The position numbers and the translations under genes are program-made. DNA of 64,000 nt from Acinetobacter higginsii. Lineage in GTDB: Bacteria > Pseudomonadota > Gammaproteobacteria > Pseudomonadales > Moraxellaceae. Positions 9,005-17,690 of the stretch are shown in pieces. The stretch spans positions 195,032 to 259,031 of the forward strand of contig NZ_KB850071.1 of assembly GCF_000369525.1 (NCBI RefSeq). Reading direction: 5' to 3'. Each line of letters begins with the position of its first letter. Position 1 is the first letter of the stretch. The notes beneath the pieces are model-generated. The model was given only the letters and a program-made list of their open reading frames with translations. It did not search any database and had not been told where the DNA came from.

Positions 9005-9808
9005 TTAACTGCTTTTGGTGGCATAGCTCACCACCGCATAATCCATCACTTGTTGACTATAAGGCACACCAATTTTTTCAAAACAATCTGTGACTGTTTC
9101 TGAACCAGAATATTCAATCGACTTTTCATTGGTGTAATCTTTAAAACATTTATTAATTTCTGTTGTATTCGAAGACCATGAACTTCCACCCGTTGCCATA
9201 CCTGGAATAATTGTTGTCACGACTACTCTTACAGGTTGAATATTATCGAGCTGTACTGTTGAAGAATCTGTACCAATTGGATAAAACTTAAATGGAACAT
9301 CACTGTTGATGCTACTTTTCTTAACTGCAATCTGTGAAATCATGACATCACGACCACTACTAAAATCATTGGTGGTGTACTGACAAAAACCTGTTACACC
9401 CAATTCATCATTCTTAATTTGCGTAATTTTTTTTGTATTATCACTCGGATCAGTCACTTCTTCCCATGACACAATACTGGCATTTTTTAAATCAAAGACA
9501 TTTTTTTGTGTTTTCGGACGATAACAAAAAACTAATTCTTTGGTTAGAAAATTATCAGACTTCACCATCCCCAACATTCCCAAAGAACTTAAGTTTTTTT
9601 GCAAAATACTATTATTTTTATTGTCTTGCTCTATCGCAAAAAATACCGCATCAGCTGTTTGCTGCATGAGATTTCTGGCTTGACTATTTGTCGCAATGTT
9701 CAGACCGACAATACTTTGTTTAACAGCAAACGTGCCTATAATTGTCATCAGTAATAAGATGAAGAGTACCGTTATAAGCGTTGCGCCTCGTTGGTCAAAA
9801 ATACGCAT
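9005..9808 (-). CDS. pilX: PilX-type minor pilin, copy B
   Basis: A 267-residue minor pilin. Leader MRIFDQRG, then ATLITVLFILLLMTIIGTFAVKQS; no glutamate at mature position 5, as usual for PilX. The ATG shares one base with the pilW stop (TAATG). The rest is a variable head with late cysteines (NKCFKDY, TDCFEKIG). It is 14 bases upstream of pilY1-B; PilX and PilY1 are known to depend on each other in the tip complex. Confidence 0.87.
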   Translation of the reverse strand: MRIFDQRGATLITVLFILLLMTIIGTFAVKQSIVGLNIATNSQARNLMQQTADAVFFAIEQDNKNNSILQKNLSSLGMLGMVKSDNFLTKELVFCYRPKTQKNVFDLKNASIVSWEEVTDPSDNTKKITQIKNDELGVTGFCQYTTNDFSSGRDVMISQIAVKKSSINSDVPFKFYPIGTDSSTVQLDNIQPVRVVVTTIIPGMATGGSSWSSNTTEINKCFKDYTNEKSIEYSGSETVTDCFEKIGVPYSQQVMDYAVVSYATKSS

Positions 9809-10794
9809 TACAGACTCTCCATTAACCCATAACCATTACGTAATGCTACCGTTTGAGTAATCACCTCTCGGATATACCTTTTTGCTTTAGCATCATCTTT
9901 TAATGTGACTTTTTGATCTAAAATTTGAAATTTATCGGGAATTTCCTGATTACTAGGCACCGTCTCTACTCCACGCATCAATATACCTAGCTGTACAGAC
10001 ATGATTCTTGGACGAGAAGTTCCATCTTTCACCAAAGTATTACTATCTCCCATATAGTCTTTCACTGACATATATTTGAACGTATCAGTCGTATTATCTT
10101 TGACTCCCAATAAAATATGGAAATGATCTACTCGACGCATAATCACCTCACCAGTGCCGCCATAACTGCTTATGGCTGTTGGAAGCTCAGCGGTTTCCAA
10201 TAAAGTTTTATAGTGACCCGCATCACAGACCAACGCTAAATCATCTCCATCTTGTCTTAAAAAATAGCGTTGGATAATAAAGATACCTTTTTCAATCTCT
10301 TCTTGAGAAACTTTACGCCCCTCACAATCCATTGAACCAGGCACAATGGCTTTATATTGAATAACTAACTGATCACTTTTGTATTCTTGAATATTACTTG
10401 CACCAGACCAACTTGCTTGACCATCGCCCTGAGTGAGTAACGCAATTTTTGTGGTATTTTCATCAGTTAGGTGAAAAGGTAAATTTGCAGATTGTGTTTT
10501 CTGATCATCAGCAGATAATGATGTATAACTTTTTAAACTTGTCAGTACAATTCCACTATATAAGTTACGATCATTAAGAATAGCTAGATTCGCATCTAAA
10601 TTCGCCATCCGAACGTCTTTAGTAATATAATTTAGTCCGAAGTTGCCATTATCTTGAAGTTCAGATAGCGTTTTCTGCAAATTATAATTAATGGAACCCG
10701 AAACAAATAATTGAAATCCCGCTGCAACAATAATTAGCCCAAGAGCCAATGCGACGATCAGTTCGATCAAAGTCATACCTAATTGTTTATTCAT
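9808..10794 (-). CDS. pilW: PilW-type minor pilin (ComB-like), copy B
   Basis: A 328-residue minor pilin. MNKQLG leader, then MTLIELIVALALGLIIVAAGF, with glutamate 5. The ATG lies one base after the pilV stop (TAAAATG); the longer frame would add 33 residues from within pilV. Shares LQKTLSELQDNGNFGLNYI and the C-terminal TVALRNGYG motif with copy A. ComB of A. baylyi is the PilW-like protein of this cluster, so comB is the likely local name. It acts in the inner-membrane priming complex for pilus assembly. Confidence 0.88.
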   Translation of the reverse strand: MNKQLGMTLIELIVALALGLIIVAAGFQLFVSGSINYNLQKTLSELQDNGNFGLNYITKDVRMANLDANLAILNDRNLYSGIVLTSLKSYTSLSADDQKTQSANLPFHLTDENTTKIALLTQGDGQASWSGASNIQEYKSDQLVIQYKAIVPGSMDCEGRKVSQEEIEKGIFIIQRYFLRQDGDDLALVCDAGHYKTLLETAELPTAISSYGGTGEVIMRRVDHFHILLGVKDNTTDTFKYMSVKDYMGDSNTLVKDGTSRPRIMSVQLGILMRGVETVPSNQEIPDKFQILDQKVTLKDDAKAKRYIREVITQTVALRNGYGLMESL

Positions 10795-10795
10795 T

Positions 10796-11362
10796 TTAGT
10801 AGGCCTCCAATACGATGCATTTTGTATTCGAGCCATAATTACCATTCGTCGTACAATCATTACTACCTGTACCATCTTTTGGATTAGTTTCATCCCAAGC
10901 TACATAAATACAGTAACGATTCCTTTGTATCCCAGTACCCGCACATTGATTCACACCAATCTTCATCCCTTTTTGATAAGCGTTATAAAGGGCTTGTTTT
11001 GCATCTTCAGCTGCAAATTTTTCACTATCACAAGCAGTAGCATTGGAAAAACATGCTGAATAGCTATAAGAGCTCAAATTTTCTTTACCGCTAAATGCTC
11101 TCACATACGCCTTATAAACTTCTTTCTCACCTTGCTCGTCCGTACCTTCAATTTCTTTCGTCAAACCATCTTGGTTCGCCCGAATACGCTCAGCAATATC
11201 TTTTGCTAAACTCATCGCCTGAATACGCTTAGATGCTTCGATTGAGGAATCCAATGCTTTGACTTGTAATAAAGCAAAACCTAAAATACCAATAGCCAGC
11301 AATAAAAGTGCTACAAGCACCTCAACCAACCCCATTCCTTGTTGATGATGTTCTACTTGCAT
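10796..11362 (-). CDS. pilV: PilV-type minor pilin, copy B
   Basis: A 188-residue minor pilin. Leader MQVEHHQQGMG is followed by LVEVLVALLLLAIGILGF; then DIAERIRANQDG and the C-terminal block YCIYVAWDETN ending CIVLEAY, shared with copy A. The ATG directly follows the fimU stop (TAAATG). About 25 residues longer than copy A, mainly in the middle of the head. Confidence 0.89.
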   Translation of the reverse strand: MQVEHHQQGMGLVEVLVALLLLAIGILGFALLQVKALDSSIEASKRIQAMSLAKDIAERIRANQDGLTKEIEGTDEQGEKEVYKAYVRAFSGKENLSSYSYSACFSNATACDSEKFAAEDAKQALYNAYQKGMKIGVNQCAGTGIQRNRYCIYVAWDETNPKDGTGSNDCTTNGNYGSNTKCIVLEAY

Positions 11363-11896
11363 TTATGAACACTCCTGGCCTTGCTTAGATCCACTTTTTG
11401 CAGTCACTTTTCCTAAAGGGGTTATTTCTACATAATTCGTTGTAACCCCATTGGAAACTACAATCTGAATAGCTGAGAGCGTTAAATCTTCTCGTTGATT
11501 ATGACCATCGTCATCCGTAAAATTACGAGAAAGTTGAGCACTTCCATCTGTTAAAAATACTAATCTATCAATCCCCTCGATTGCCTCTCCATCCCATGCA
11601 TTACTTTCACAGCTAAACTGTAAGTACGATATTTGCTGATCACCAGGAACGGACCAGTACAAAGTTTGTGGAGTCGAATTTCCAGCTTCACCAAGATTTA
11701 CAGTTACTCTATGCCGATGTAAAACTGCATCATAACGAGCTTGGATTAATGTTTTTTCAAGGTCTTTTGTTGAATACTCAATTTTTTGTTTTGCTCTTAC
11801 TTTTTGAAAATTAGGCATAGCAATGGACGCAACAATCGCCAGTACCACCATTGTCACCATCAATTCAATTAAGGTGAACCCCTGACTTTTCCCCAT
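11363..11896 (-). CDS. fimU: FimU/FimT (GspH-type) minor pilin, copy B
   Basis: First gene of operon B, 177 residues. A normal six-residue leader MGKSQG precedes FTLIELMVTMVVLAIVASIAMPNF, in sharp contrast to the 71-residue leader of copy A. The following YSTKDLEKTLIQARYDAVLHRHRVTV matches the GspH/FimT domain. FimU links the major pilin to the minor-pilin tip complex. The short gap to the ispH terminator must hold the operon B promoter, which I could not define. Confidence 0.88.
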   Translation of the reverse strand: MGKSQGFTLIELMVTMVVLAIVASIAMPNFQKVRAKQKIEYSTKDLEKTLIQARYDAVLHRHRVTVNLGEAGNSTPQTLYWSVPGDQQISYLQFSCESNAWDGEAIEGIDRLVFLTDGSAQLSRNFTDDDGHNQREDLTLSAIQIVVSNGVTTNYVEITPLGKVTAKSGSKQGQECS

Positions 11897-11978
11897 CGCC
11901 CCTGCACCTAATTATTAAAATTCACTACTCTATATTAAATTTTATTTTTACAGAACCAATACAAAGCAGATAAGCACC

Positions 11979-12011
11979 AAAAAAAAACGGATGGAGTGTC
12001 ATCCATCCGTT
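11979..12011 (-). terminator. Intrinsic terminator of ispH
   Basis: Ten-base perfect stem AACGGATGGA/TCCATCCGTT with a six-base loop and a T run on the minus strand, 26 bases past the ispH stop. Confidence 0.88.
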
Positions 12012-12036
12012 TCCATTTCACATTTTTCTAATAAAA

Positions 12037-12987
12037 TTAGGCCTGTATCACTTGGATACGCAACTCTTTTGGTAGACTAAAGGTAATATTTTCCTCACGT
12101 CCTTGTAGTTCTTTTGGTGGCGTAGCACCCCAATCTTGTAAACGCTGAATCACTTGTTTAATTAAAATTTCTGGAGCTGATGCACCTGCAGTGACACCAA
12201 TTTTACTCTCTGCTTTAAACCAATCTTTTTCAAGTTGATCCGCATTATCGACCAAATAAGCAGACTTACCCATACGCTCAGCCAACTCACGTAAACGATT
12301 CGAATTTGATGAGTTTGGTGAACCGACCACAAGAACCACATCACATTGTTCAGCTAGATCACGCACTGCATCCTGACGGTTTTGGGTGGCATAGCAAATA
12401 TCATCTTTACGCGGGCCTTGAATTTTTGGAAATTTAGTTCGAAGTGCATCAATCACTTTAGCCGTGTCATCAATTGAAAGCGTGGTTTGCGTGACAAAAG
12501 CGACTTTATCAGGATGTCTTACCATTAAAGCTTCAACATCCTGTTCATCTTCAACCAGATAAATCTCACCACCTCTAGATTTATCATATTGCCCCATCGT
12601 ACCTTCCACTTCTGGGTGACCTTCATGTCCAATCAGGATGGCTTCAGTCCCTTCGCGTGCATATTTGGTCACTTCAATATGAACTTTAGTCACTAATGGG
12701 CAGGTCGCATCAAATACTTTTAAACCACGGCGATCGGCTTCTTGTTGTACTGCTTTCGATACGCCGTGTGCACTAAAAATCACAATGGAATCATCAGGAA
12801 CCTGATCTAATTCATCGACGAATACAGCACCACGCTGACGTAAATCATCAACCACAAATTTGTTGTGCACCACTTCATGGCGTACATAAATAGGTGGATT
12901 AAAACATTCCAGTGCTCGATTGACGATTGCTATAGCACGGTCAACTCCAGCACAAAAGCCTCGTGGATTGGCCAACACGATTTCCAT
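12037..12987 (-). CDS. ispH: 4-hydroxy-3-methylbut-2-enyl diphosphate reductase
   Basis: Last enzyme of the MEP isoprenoid pathway; reduces HMBPP to IPP and DMAPP with a [4Fe-4S] cluster. The N-terminus [19 protein letters not shown] holds the first cluster cysteine (C12); the others are in FDATCPLV and [26 protein letters not shown] and [11 protein letters not shown] are also conserved. With the ATG chosen here (GAGAGG five bases upstream) the protein has 316 residues, the usual length; an ATG five codons earlier is less likely. The gene is monocistronic and divergent from gmk. Confidence 0.97.
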   Translation of the reverse strand: MEIVLANPRGFCAGVDRAIAIVNRALECFNPPIYVRHEVVHNKFVVDDLRQRGAVFVDELDQVPDDSIVIFSAHGVSKAVQQEADRRGLKVFDATCPLVTKVHIEVTKYAREGTEAILIGHEGHPEVEGTMGQYDKSRGGEIYLVEDEQDVEALMVRHPDKVAFVTQTTLSIDDTAKVIDALRTKFPKIQGPRKDDICYATQNRQDAVRDLAEQCDVVLVVGSPNSSNSNRLRELAERMGKSAYLVDNADQLEKDWFKAESKIGVTAGASAPEILIKQVIQRLQDWGATPPKELQGREENITFSLPKELRIQVIQA

Positions 12988-13090
12988 AACATCCTCTCTC
13001 ATGATCTGAATTTTTACACCAAACTATTTCGTTTAATGGCACGCTACACTACAATAGCCAAGATATTTTATCATATTCAGGAAAAATATC

Positions 13091-13714
13091 ATGTCGGGTC
13101 TCTTGTTTGTCGTTTCTGCAGCCTCAGGAACAGGCAAAACATCTTTGGTCAAAGCCCTACTCGATCGAGTCAGCAACTTACACGTTTCTGTCTCACACAC
13201 TACCCGCGGTCAACGCCCTGGTGAACTTGATGGTGTTCACTACCATTTTACCAATAAAGAAAGCTTTTTAGCACAAGTTAATGAGGGCGGCTTCATCGAA
13301 TATGCAGAAGTATTCGGAAATTATTATGGTACATCACAAGCCAAGGTCAAAGAACAACTACTACAAGGTCATGATGTTCTACTCGAAATTGACTGGCAAG
13401 GTGCTGAACAGGTTCGTCGACTTTTTCCTGAATCAAAACAAATCTTTATTCTCCCTCCAACACAATATGATTTAAGACAACGTCTTTCAAATCGTGGTAC
13501 AGATTCTGTTGATGTCATTGAACATCGTTTAAGTTGTGCCGTTGAAGATATGCGTCATTTTGCCAGTTTTGACTATGTCATTATTAATGATGATTTCAAT
13601 AAAGCGGTACATGATTTAGAAGCAATTATCGCTGCAAATCGTTTGGTTACTTTGCAACAAAGTGTGCGTCATCAACAATTAATCGAAAACTTGCTTACCC
13701 TTGATCGTGAATAA
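13091..13714 (+). CDS. gmk: Guanylate kinase
   Basis: Phosphorylates GMP to GDP with ATP. P-loop SGTGKT at 12-17, then HTTRGQRPGELDGVHYHF with the GMP-binding Arg and Tyr, EYAEVFGNYYGT, and LLEIDWQGAEQVRR. Length 207 residues is normal. AGGAAAA precedes the ATG. It is followed by rpoZ and spoT, the order common in gamma-proteobacteria. Divergent from ispH across 103 bases, counted from the ATG chosen for ispH. Confidence 0.97.
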   Translation: MSGLLFVVSAASGTGKTSLVKALLDRVSNLHVSVSHTTRGQRPGELDGVHYHFTNKESFLAQVNEGGFIEYAEVFGNYYGTSQAKVKEQLLQGHDVLLEIDWQGAEQVRRLFPESKQIFILPPTQYDLRQRLSNRGTDSVDVIEHRLSCAVEDMRHFASFDYVIINDDFNKAVHDLEAIIAANRLVTLQQSVRHQQLIENLLTLDRE

Positions 13715-13715
13715 C

Positions 13716-13744
13716 TTGAGTCTGGACTAAAAGCCTTTTATACT
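13716..13744 (+). promoter_or_regulatory. Probable sigma-70 promoter of rpoZ
   Basis: TTGAGT and TATACT separated by 17 bases, starting at the gmk stop and 40 bases before the rpoZ ATG. Read by eye from consensus match only. Confidence 0.5.
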
Positions 13745-13784
13745 ACTCAGTCTTTTCAAATGTAATGTTCAAACGAGACAACTT

Positions 13785-14063
13785 ATGGCACGTGTAACCG
13801 TTGAAGATTGTTTAGACCATGTAGATAACCGCTTCGAGTTGGTCCTGGTGGCGAGTAAACGTGCACGTCAATTAGCACGTCAAGGTATGGAACCCACTGT
13901 AGAATGGGACAATGATAAGCCAACAGTGGTTGCACTGCGTGAAATTGCAATTGGTCATGTGACTAAAGAAATTTTAAAACAACGCGATCAAGACTACCAA
14001 ACATCAAACCTTGATATGGTACTGTCTACAAATTCACTAAACTTAGAAGGTTTCACTTTCTAA
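13785..14063 (+). CDS. rpoZ: RNA polymerase omega subunit
   Basis: [30 protein letters not shown] is the conserved omega N-terminus, followed by [18 protein letters not shown]. 92 residues. Omega assists assembly of the beta-prime subunit and forms a ppGpp-binding site in proteobacteria, which fits its place between gmk and spoT. An intrinsic terminator follows directly. Confidence 0.97.
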   Translation: MARVTVEDCLDHVDNRFELVLVASKRARQLARQGMEPTVEWDNDKPTVVALREIAIGHVTKEILKQRDQDYQTSNLDMVLSTNSLNLEGFTF

Positions 14064-14081
14064 ATCGAATTTGTTATGCGT

Positions 14082-14115
14082 AAAGCCCATTGTGAAGACT
14101 CTGGGCTTTTTTCTT
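14082..14115 (+). terminator. Intrinsic terminator after rpoZ
   Basis: Stem AAAGCCCA/TGGGCTTT with a 12-base loop, then a T-rich tract; 18 bases past the rpoZ stop. Confidence 0.8.
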
Positions 14116-14400
14116 TCTTGCAAAATTCAATGCATATTGATAAAAGCAATATCCGTCATTGAAAAAAATTACGAGTTTTTATAATGAACAAATTGACAAG
14201 TTTCTCAATTTGCTTTTCATTAGAAGATAAGCGTAATGTTTGCGAACACTTGCGATCAGTGTAAGTTTTCAATGGGATCAAATCTGGTTTACGACATTCA
14301 ATTCGCATTGAATAGGTGAACCATCAACGTAATATATCTTTATATCGTTGAAGTATCAGCAGACATAGCATTTCTGAATTTAGGTTATAAAAGGTGTTAT
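14116..14400 (+). other. Upstream region of spoT with three inverted repeats
   Basis: No open frame of note. Three perfect short inverted repeats: 14189-14212 (CAAATTGA/TCAATTTG, eight-base loop), 14246-14262 (ACACT/AGTGT) and 14297-14312 (TTCAAT-TCGC-ATTGAA). The promoter of spoT must lie here but no clear -35/-10 pair was found. AAAGGTGT lies at a suitable distance before the spoT ATG. Confidence 0.45.
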
Positions 14401-16518
14401 ATGCCAGGCGAAGAGGTCAGCCAAGCCAAGCAGCAGCTCAGAGCAATTATTGAGGCCTATCTTAATGATAGTGACGTTCAACGAGTACTTGCGGCCTGCG
14501 ATTTTGCTGATTTAGCCCATAGTGGTATCACCCGTAAAAGTGGTGAGCCTTATGTGTTGCACCCGATTGCAGTAAGTTGCATTTTGGCGCATATGCGTCT
14601 TGATGCAGATACACTGATGGCGGCCTTACTACATGACGTGATTGAAGACACTGAATTTACCAAAGACGAAATTGGACAGAAATATGGCTCAGTGGTCGCA
14701 GAATTGGTCGATGGCGTCACCAAACTCAGCCATTCCAGTGATAAAGAATATAACAAAGCCGCATCCTTCCGAAAAATCTTGCAAGCAACGCTACAAGACC
14801 CTCGTGTCATTATTATTAAATTAGCTGATCGCTATCACAACATGACCACCTTAGGCGCATTGCGTCCAGATAAGCGTGCCCGTATTGCACAAGAAACGCT
14901 GGATATTTTTGTACCCATGGCTCGTCTGGTCGGTATGAATGAGATGGCGGATAACCTTGAACACCTGTGTTATCAGAATCTTGATTTAGACATGTTTAAT
15001 GATGTGCAAACTGCACTGCTTGAGACCAAGCCGAAGCGTTGCGAATATCAAGCGGTTTGGGAGCAAAAACTTTCTGAACTGCTAAAAGCCTATGACCTCA
15101 AAGGCCGAATCAAAAAGAAAAACAATAATATCGAGTTACTGCGCCATTTTATTAAAAATGAAATCGACTTAAATGAACTCAGCCACAGCCATGCCTTTGA
15201 AATTATTTTACAAAGTATCGCAGACTGTGACCGTCTAGTTGATGCACTAAAAGACAATTTCCAAGTTCTACAATATAGCGATCATATTCGCCGTCCTTTA
15301 CCTGGTGGCAACCAATCACTCATGATCCAGTTGAAAGGTGAAAAGACCACACTTTCATTGACCATCCAAACTGAACTGATGCGTAAAGCAGCGCGTTTTG
15401 GTGTGGTACTGGGTGAAAATGCACCGCAAGCCTGTCGCTCAGCGATTCAGGCATCCATGCAGAACTTGAATACTCTAATTGATAGCGGCTGTGCCAAAAC
15501 CACCTTTAGTGATTTGCTTGATTATCTTCACCAAGAAAAAATTTGGGTCTATACCCCACATGGGCAACTACATGAATTACCACAAGGCGCAACCGTAGTT
15601 GATTTTGCCTATTCAGCTAGCCTATTTTTAGGTAACCACGCGGTTGGTGCCAAAGTCGATGGTGAAATTCGCCCTCTATCGACACCATTACACAGTGGAC
15701 AAGTGGTTGAGATCATTACCGATGTTTTAGCAACTCCAAATCCAGACTGGCTCAGCTTTATTAACACGCAGAAAGCGCGTCGCGCACTGCAAAATATGCT
15801 TAGAGAGCAGGATATTGATGAACAGCGCTTAGTTGGTCAGCAAGCGCTAAACCGTGCATTAAAACTATTCCAGCGTTCAATTGATGATCTATCGCCAACT
15901 GATTGGACGAATGTACTGGAGTGGCGTCATTTAAGTAGTAAAGATACCCTGTTCGAACAGATTGCTGTGGGTGATCTACTCCCACAACTGGTCGCAAATC
16001 ATTTATTTGCTCAGGATTATCATTCACAGCATCATGAAGCATCTGATCGTCTGATTTTAGGTACAGAGGGCGTTGATGTAAAATATGCGCATTGCTGCAA
16101 CCCAGTCTTGGGTGATCCAATCCAAGGACACCTCTCCCGACGCGGTTTGATCGTGCATCGCTCACGATGTCGTAATTTATTACATGAACAGCACCTTCAC
16201 CCAGAAAATATCATGCCATTGCATTGGCAATCCGAAGAAATTGATGATGTCCGTTTCAGTGCTTATCTATGTATTCACATGGCAATGAATGATGAGCAGA
16301 TCTCTGATTTAATCTATCAATGCCGTAAAGCCAAAACGGGGGTAGAGATGGTTCATTCACAAGACCAAAAAACCTATGTCAACATCGTGGTCAGCAACCG
16401 AAATCAAATCGCCCAAATTATCCGAGATTTACGAATGAACTTTGGCTTCCCTCGTATTGAACGCCTAAATATGCCCATCGTACAGCCTGAAGTCGCAAAA
16501 TTGGCAACCACCAATTAA
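14401..16518 (+). CDS. spoT: RelA/SpoT-family (p)ppGpp hydrolase, synthetase domain degenerate
   Basis: A 705-residue SpoT. The N-terminal HD hydrolase domain is intact (VLHPIAV, LLHDVIEDT about 80-88, LADRYHNMTTL). The next domain should be the synthetase, but the family motifs RxKD and GYQSLHT are not recognisable; the matching area reads DHIRRPLPGGNQSLMIQLKG. Then come a TGS domain (IWVYTPHGQLHELPQGATVVDFAY), a zinc-finger/CC region (VKYAHCCNPVLGDPIQGHLSRRGLIVHRSRC) and a C-terminal ACT domain. It therefore probably only degrades (p)ppGpp, with synthesis by a separate RelA, as described for A. baumannii SpoT. No frameshift is seen. Confidence 0.95.
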   Translation: MPGEEVSQAKQQLRAIIEAYLNDSDVQRVLAACDFADLAHSGITRKSGEPYVLHPIAVSCILAHMRLDADTLMAALLHDVIEDTEFTKDEIGQKYGSVVAELVDGVTKLSHSSDKEYNKAASFRKILQATLQDPRVIIIKLADRYHNMTTLGALRPDKRARIAQETLDIFVPMARLVGMNEMADNLEHLCYQNLDLDMFNDVQTALLETKPKRCEYQAVWEQKLSELLKAYDLKGRIKKKNNNIELLRHFIKNEIDLNELSHSHAFEIILQSIADCDRLVDALKDNFQVLQYSDHIRRPLPGGNQSLMIQLKGEKTTLSLTIQTELMRKAARFGVVLGENAPQACRSAIQASMQNLNTLIDSGCAKTTFSDLLDYLHQEKIWVYTPHGQLHELPQGATVVDFAYSASLFLGNHAVGAKVDGEIRPLSTPLHSGQVVEIITDVLATPNPDWLSFINTQKARRALQNMLREQDIDEQRLVGQQALNRALKLFQRSIDDLSPTDWTNVLEWRHLSSKDTLFEQIAVGDLLPQLVANHLFAQDYHSQHHEASDRLILGTEGVDVKYAHCCNPVLGDPIQGHLSRRGLIVHRSRCRNLLHEQHLHPENIMPLHWQSEEIDDVRFSAYLCIHMAMNDEQISDLIYQCRKAKTGVEMVHSQDQKTYVNIVVSNRNQIAQIIRDLRMNFGFPRIERLNMPIVQPEVAKLATTN

Positions 16519-16684
16519 ATACAAATACAGCTGTGAAATGAATCTTTAAAGCATTTTATCGATATAAAAGTTCTAATAAGATATCCATGCAACTGCGACT
16601 ACACAGTACTCAAGACTTTCGTGCCTGAATTTTTGTGTTAAAGTCGCATGGTTTAAGATAGAAAAAACAACCTAGGAGAGCTAA

Positions 16685-17065
16685 ATGTCACGCCAAGTTA
16701 TTCATACTGAACACGCCCCTGCTGCTATCGGAACATATTCTCAAGCAATTCTTGTTGGCAATACGCTCTACCTTTCAGGTCAGATTGGTTTAGATCCGTA
16801 CAGTATGGAACTTGTAGAAGGCATTGAAGCTCAAATCCGTCGCGTATTTGATAACCTTAAAGCCGTTTGTACTGCGGCTGGTGGCAGTTTAGCCGATATT
16901 GCCAAACTCAATATCTTTTTAACCGACTTGTCACACTTCCAATTGGTAAACCAAATTATGGGCGAATACTTTGCGCAACCCTACCCTGCACGTGCAGCGC
17001 TTGGTGTTGCCAGTTTACCAAAAGGTGCTTTGGTGGAAATGGATGGGATTGTAATCATTCCATAA
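16685..17065 (+). CDS. ridA: RidA-family enamine/imine deaminase
   Basis: Hydrolyses reactive 2-aminoacrylate and related enamines made by PLP enzymes. The 126-residue protein carries [15 protein letters not shown] and the active-site Arg in [20 protein letters not shown], the RidA/YjgF/UK114 signature. AGGAG lies upstream of ATG. Downstream of spoT, as in E. coli relatives where ridA genes often sit near spoT or nucleotide genes; a terminator separates it from bfd. Confidence 0.95.
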   Translation: MSRQVIHTEHAPAAIGTYSQAILVGNTLYLSGQIGLDPYSMELVEGIEAQIRRVFDNLKAVCTAAGGSLADIAKLNIFLTDLSHFQLVNQIMGEYFAQPYPARAALGVASLPKGALVEMDGIVIIP

Positions 17066-17112
17066 GCACTTTTTTTTAAATTTATATTTATCAAAAAGTT
17101 ATAAACCATCAA

Positions 17113-17137
17113 AAATATCGCCGATCAGGCGGTATTT
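17113..17137 (+). terminator. Intrinsic terminator after ridA
   Basis: Stem AAATATCGCC/GGCGGTATTT (one G-T wobble), five-base loop, T run continuing. Confidence 0.8.
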
Positions 17138-17187
17138 TTTTATTCAAATTCCCAATAAGAATATACGCATTGTTAGAATGAAATTCA

Positions 17188-17217
17188 TTGACAAACGATA
17201 ATAATTATCAATAATAT
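17188..17217 (+). promoter_or_regulatory. bfd promoter with Fur box between -35 and -10
   Basis: TTGACA (17188-17193) and TAATAT (17212-17217) with an 18-base spacer. The spacer holds the perfect palindrome GATAATAATTATC (17197-17209), which matches the core of the Fur consensus. Fur-Fe would block polymerase binding, so bfd should be induced in iron starvation, when ferritin iron must be released. Confidence 0.8.
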
Positions 17218-17250
17218 CAATTATCGCATTTATATTTGTGGCTCACTCCC

Positions 17251-17445
17251 ATGTATGTTTGTTTATGTCGTGGAATTACAGATCAGGATATCAAAGACGC
17301 CGTTGCAAATGGCGCTGAGAGCTATCGTGAAATCCGTGACCTACTCGATCTAGGAACATGTTGTGGTCGTTGTGCTCCAGAAGCCCGTGCTATTATCAGC
17401 GATGAACTTGCTGAAATCGCCGCACGCATTTCTATAGCCGCCTGA
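17251..17445 (+). CDS. bfd: Bacterioferritin-associated ferredoxin
   Basis: Small [2Fe-2S] protein that reduces ferric iron stored in bacterioferritin so that it can be released. The 64-residue product (MYVCLCRGITD...GTCCGRCAPEAR) has the four cluster cysteines in CxC and CxxC spacing. The ATG matching the usual Bfd length was chosen; the longer frame begins at TTG. It lies behind a Fur-controlled promoter and upstream of bfr, from which it is separated by 245 bases. Confidence 0.95.
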   Translation: MYVCLCRGITDQDIKDAVANGAESYREIRDLLDLGTCCGRCAPEARAIISDELAEIAARISIAA

Positions 17446-17574
17446 TTTATCTTTAAAACTCTTCCTCAAATTTAACTCGTGTTTTACGACTCCACCGCTT
17501 CCTGTAGAGCTTAAAAAGTTCCTCATTTAAGCGGTTTTTTTATAAAAATCATAATCATATCAGGATGTTTTTGA

Positions 17575-17602
17575 TTGTGATTTTCATTTGCCGTTCTATA
17601 AA
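17575..17602 (+). promoter_or_regulatory. Possible bfr promoter
   Basis: TTGTGA and TATAAA with a 16-base spacer, about 90 bases before the bfr ATG. Consensus match only; the -35 is weak. Confidence 0.35.
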
Positions 17603-17690
17603 TTACTCGCCAGACGATTCTTTGTTGATTAAAATAAAATAAATTGCCTTAGCAACTAGGGCATCACTTGGTGTTTTTGGAGTAAGCGCA

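Noticed and set aside
11960..11980. Possible sigma-54 element before fimU-B
   Set aside because: The GG and GC elements are one base out of register, which sigma-54 does not tolerate.
13022..13224. Alternative frame across the gmk start
   Set aside because: The gmk frame is fully conserved; the overlapping frame is an out-of-frame reading.
17490..17542. Terminator after bfd
   Set aside because: ACCGCTT/AAGCGGT can pair but with a loop of about 28 bases; too weak to call.
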